DNA of 64,000 bases from Rhizobium leguminosarum. Lineage in GTDB: Bacteria > Pseudomonadota > Alphaproteobacteria > Rhizobiales > Rhizobiaceae. A program made the translations under genes and the position numbers. The DNA is taken from the NCBI RefSeq assembly GCF_001679785.1, contig NZ_CP016286.1, forward strand, positions 2,666,001-2,730,000. The letters run 5' to 3'. This document shows positions 63,362-64,000 of this stretch, in pieces (position 1 is the stretch's first letter; the number at the start of each line of letters is the position of its first letter). The notes beneath the pieces were generated by a model. The model was not told the origin of the DNA. It did no database searches and worked only from the letters and a program-made list of their open reading frames with translations.

Positions 63362-63393
63362 AACGGGGCGGCTCGCCGCCCCGTTTCATTTTT
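63362..63393 (+). terminator. Hairpin between choX and choW
   Basis: A perfect stem (AACGGGGCGG / CCGCCCCGTT) closes CTCG and is followed by TTTCATTTTT. It sits inside the cho operon and likely gives partial termination, raising choX over choW, as in many binding-protein operons. Confidence 0.8.
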
Positions 63394-63426
63394 GTCCGAT
63401 TGTTGTTTTTTTGGATAGGCGCGCCC

Positions 63427-64000
63427 TTGAATTGGATCACCGAATTTAAGATTCCCGTTGGCCCCTGGGCCAAGTCCTTCGTGGATTGGCTGACCTCGAA
63501 CGGCGAATGGTTCTTCAACCAGATCGCCTTCCTGCTGTCGAGCGCGATAGACGGCCTGCTCTTCGTGCTGCAGAAGCCTCATCCGCTGATCGTCATCGCT
63601 GCCATCACCGCCATCGCCTTTTGGCTGCGCCGGTCGATCGCGGTTGCCGTCTTCACCTGTCTCGGGCTGCTGCTGATCGTGAACCAGGACTATTGGAAGG
63701 AAACGACGGAGACGCTCGCTCTCGTGCTCGCCGCCACCTTCGTCTGTATGGTGATCGGTATTCCGCTCGGCATTGCCGCCGCCCGCCGCCCTTGGGTCTA
63801 TGCTGCCATGCGCCCGGTGCTCGATCTCATGCAGACCATACCGACATTCGTCTATCTGATCCCGGCGCTCATCCTGTTCGGGCTCGGCATGGTGCCGGGC
63901 CTGATTGCGACCGTCATCTTCGCAATCCCCGCCCCGATCCGGCTGACGCGTCTCGGCATCATCTCGACGCCACCGTCCCTCGTCGAAGCCGCCGTGGCTT
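63427..64000 (+). CDS. choW: Choline ABC transporter permease, 5' part
   Basis: The permease of the choline transporter, running off the window end with 191 codons visible. The start TTG at 63427 gives LNWITEFKIPVGPWAKSFVDWLTSNGEWFF, the usual ChoW/ProW N-terminus, and a GGATAGG site lies upstream. Helices (VIAAITAIAFWLRR, VFTCLGLLLIVNQDYW, FVCMVIGIPLGIAAARRP) and the start of the permease signature (PVLDLMQTIPTFVYLIPALILFGLGMVPGLIATVIFAIP) are visible. No ATG is available nearby. Confidence 0.9.
   Translation, partial: MNWITEFKIPVGPWAKSFVDWLTSNGEWFFNQIAFLLSSAIDGLLFVLQKPHPLIVIAAITAIAFWLRRSIAVAVFTCLGLLLIVNQDYWKETTETLALVLAATFVCMVIGIPLGIAAARRPWVYAAMRPVLDLMQTIPTFVYLIPALILFGLGMVPGLIATVIFAIPAPIRLTRLGIISTPPSLVEAAVA

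Noticed and set aside
1..64000. CRISPR arrays, rRNA and tRNA genes
   Set aside because: No regularly spaced direct repeats, no rRNA sequence and no tRNA T-loop pattern with matching stems was found by reading the window.

Overview
The window is a 64 kb stretch of chromosome from a fast-growing rhizobium, most likely the Rhizobium etli / R. leguminosarum / R. phaseoli group. The evidence is high-GC alphaproteobacterial codon use, a fused trpE(G) gene behind a trpL leader ending in WWWVR, a choXW choline transport locus, a RirA-type iron box, and small nested palindromic repeats of the kind scattered through Rhizobium intergenic DNA. It is almost entirely core chromosome. I see no rRNA, tRNA, prophage or CRISPR array. 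The clear foreign DNA is one IS481-family insertion and one MITE-like element.

Layout. 1-6.3 kb: end of pth, an acetyltransferase, clpS, a VapBC-type toxin-antitoxin pair, ychF, a DUF2157 membrane protein, two MaoC-like hydratases and apt. 6.4-9.2 kb: the cytochrome bc1 operon petABC on the minus strand with its own terminator. 9.4-15.2 kb: a membrane-anchored EEP-family protein and two paralogous ABC exporters separated by a ParDE pair and an orphan ribbon-helix-helix gene. 15.6-22.5 kb: trmL-like methyltransferase, Na/Pi cotransporter, hemF, small hypotheticals and the coupled DUF1285-NUDIX-cca operon. 22.6-29.9 kb: a MoxR ATPase / DUF58 / DUF4159 / VWA-like membrane operon. 29.9-37.1 kb: acetyltransferases, glutathionyl-hydroquinone reductase, NUDIX, phosphoesterase, a TPR protein, an ECF sigma/anti-sigma pair, and a quinone oxidoreductase divergent from an HxlR regulator. 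37.2-48.4 kb: leuA behind a candidate leader peptide, benE, an SDR, clpP, DUF2076, CDF transporter-queF, DUF2161, trpE(G) with trpL. 48.5-64 kb: TonB-dependent heme receptor, extensin-like protein, a second ParDE-type pair, fhs, a duplicated ClpP-like secreted protein, the IS481-type element, a LuxR regulator with a PAS protein, two uncharacterised proteins, the MITE-like element, tdk, and choX with the start of choW.

The most interesting observations are these. (i) A 41-codon leucine-rich leader upstream of leuA has the same promoter-to-ATG geometry as trpL, which suggests paired leaderless attenuators. (ii) A palindromic repeat forms the C-terminal tail and the stop, or approach to the stop, of two unrelated proteins. 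(iii) A 266-bp MITE-like element has 31-bp terminal inverted repeats. (iv) The IS481-type transposase takes its stop codon from the duplicated target site. (v) A secreted protein has two ClpP-like domains, the second of which has lost catalytic positions. (vi) A 20-bp tandem duplication creates a 7-residue mini-ORF between two coupled maoC genes.
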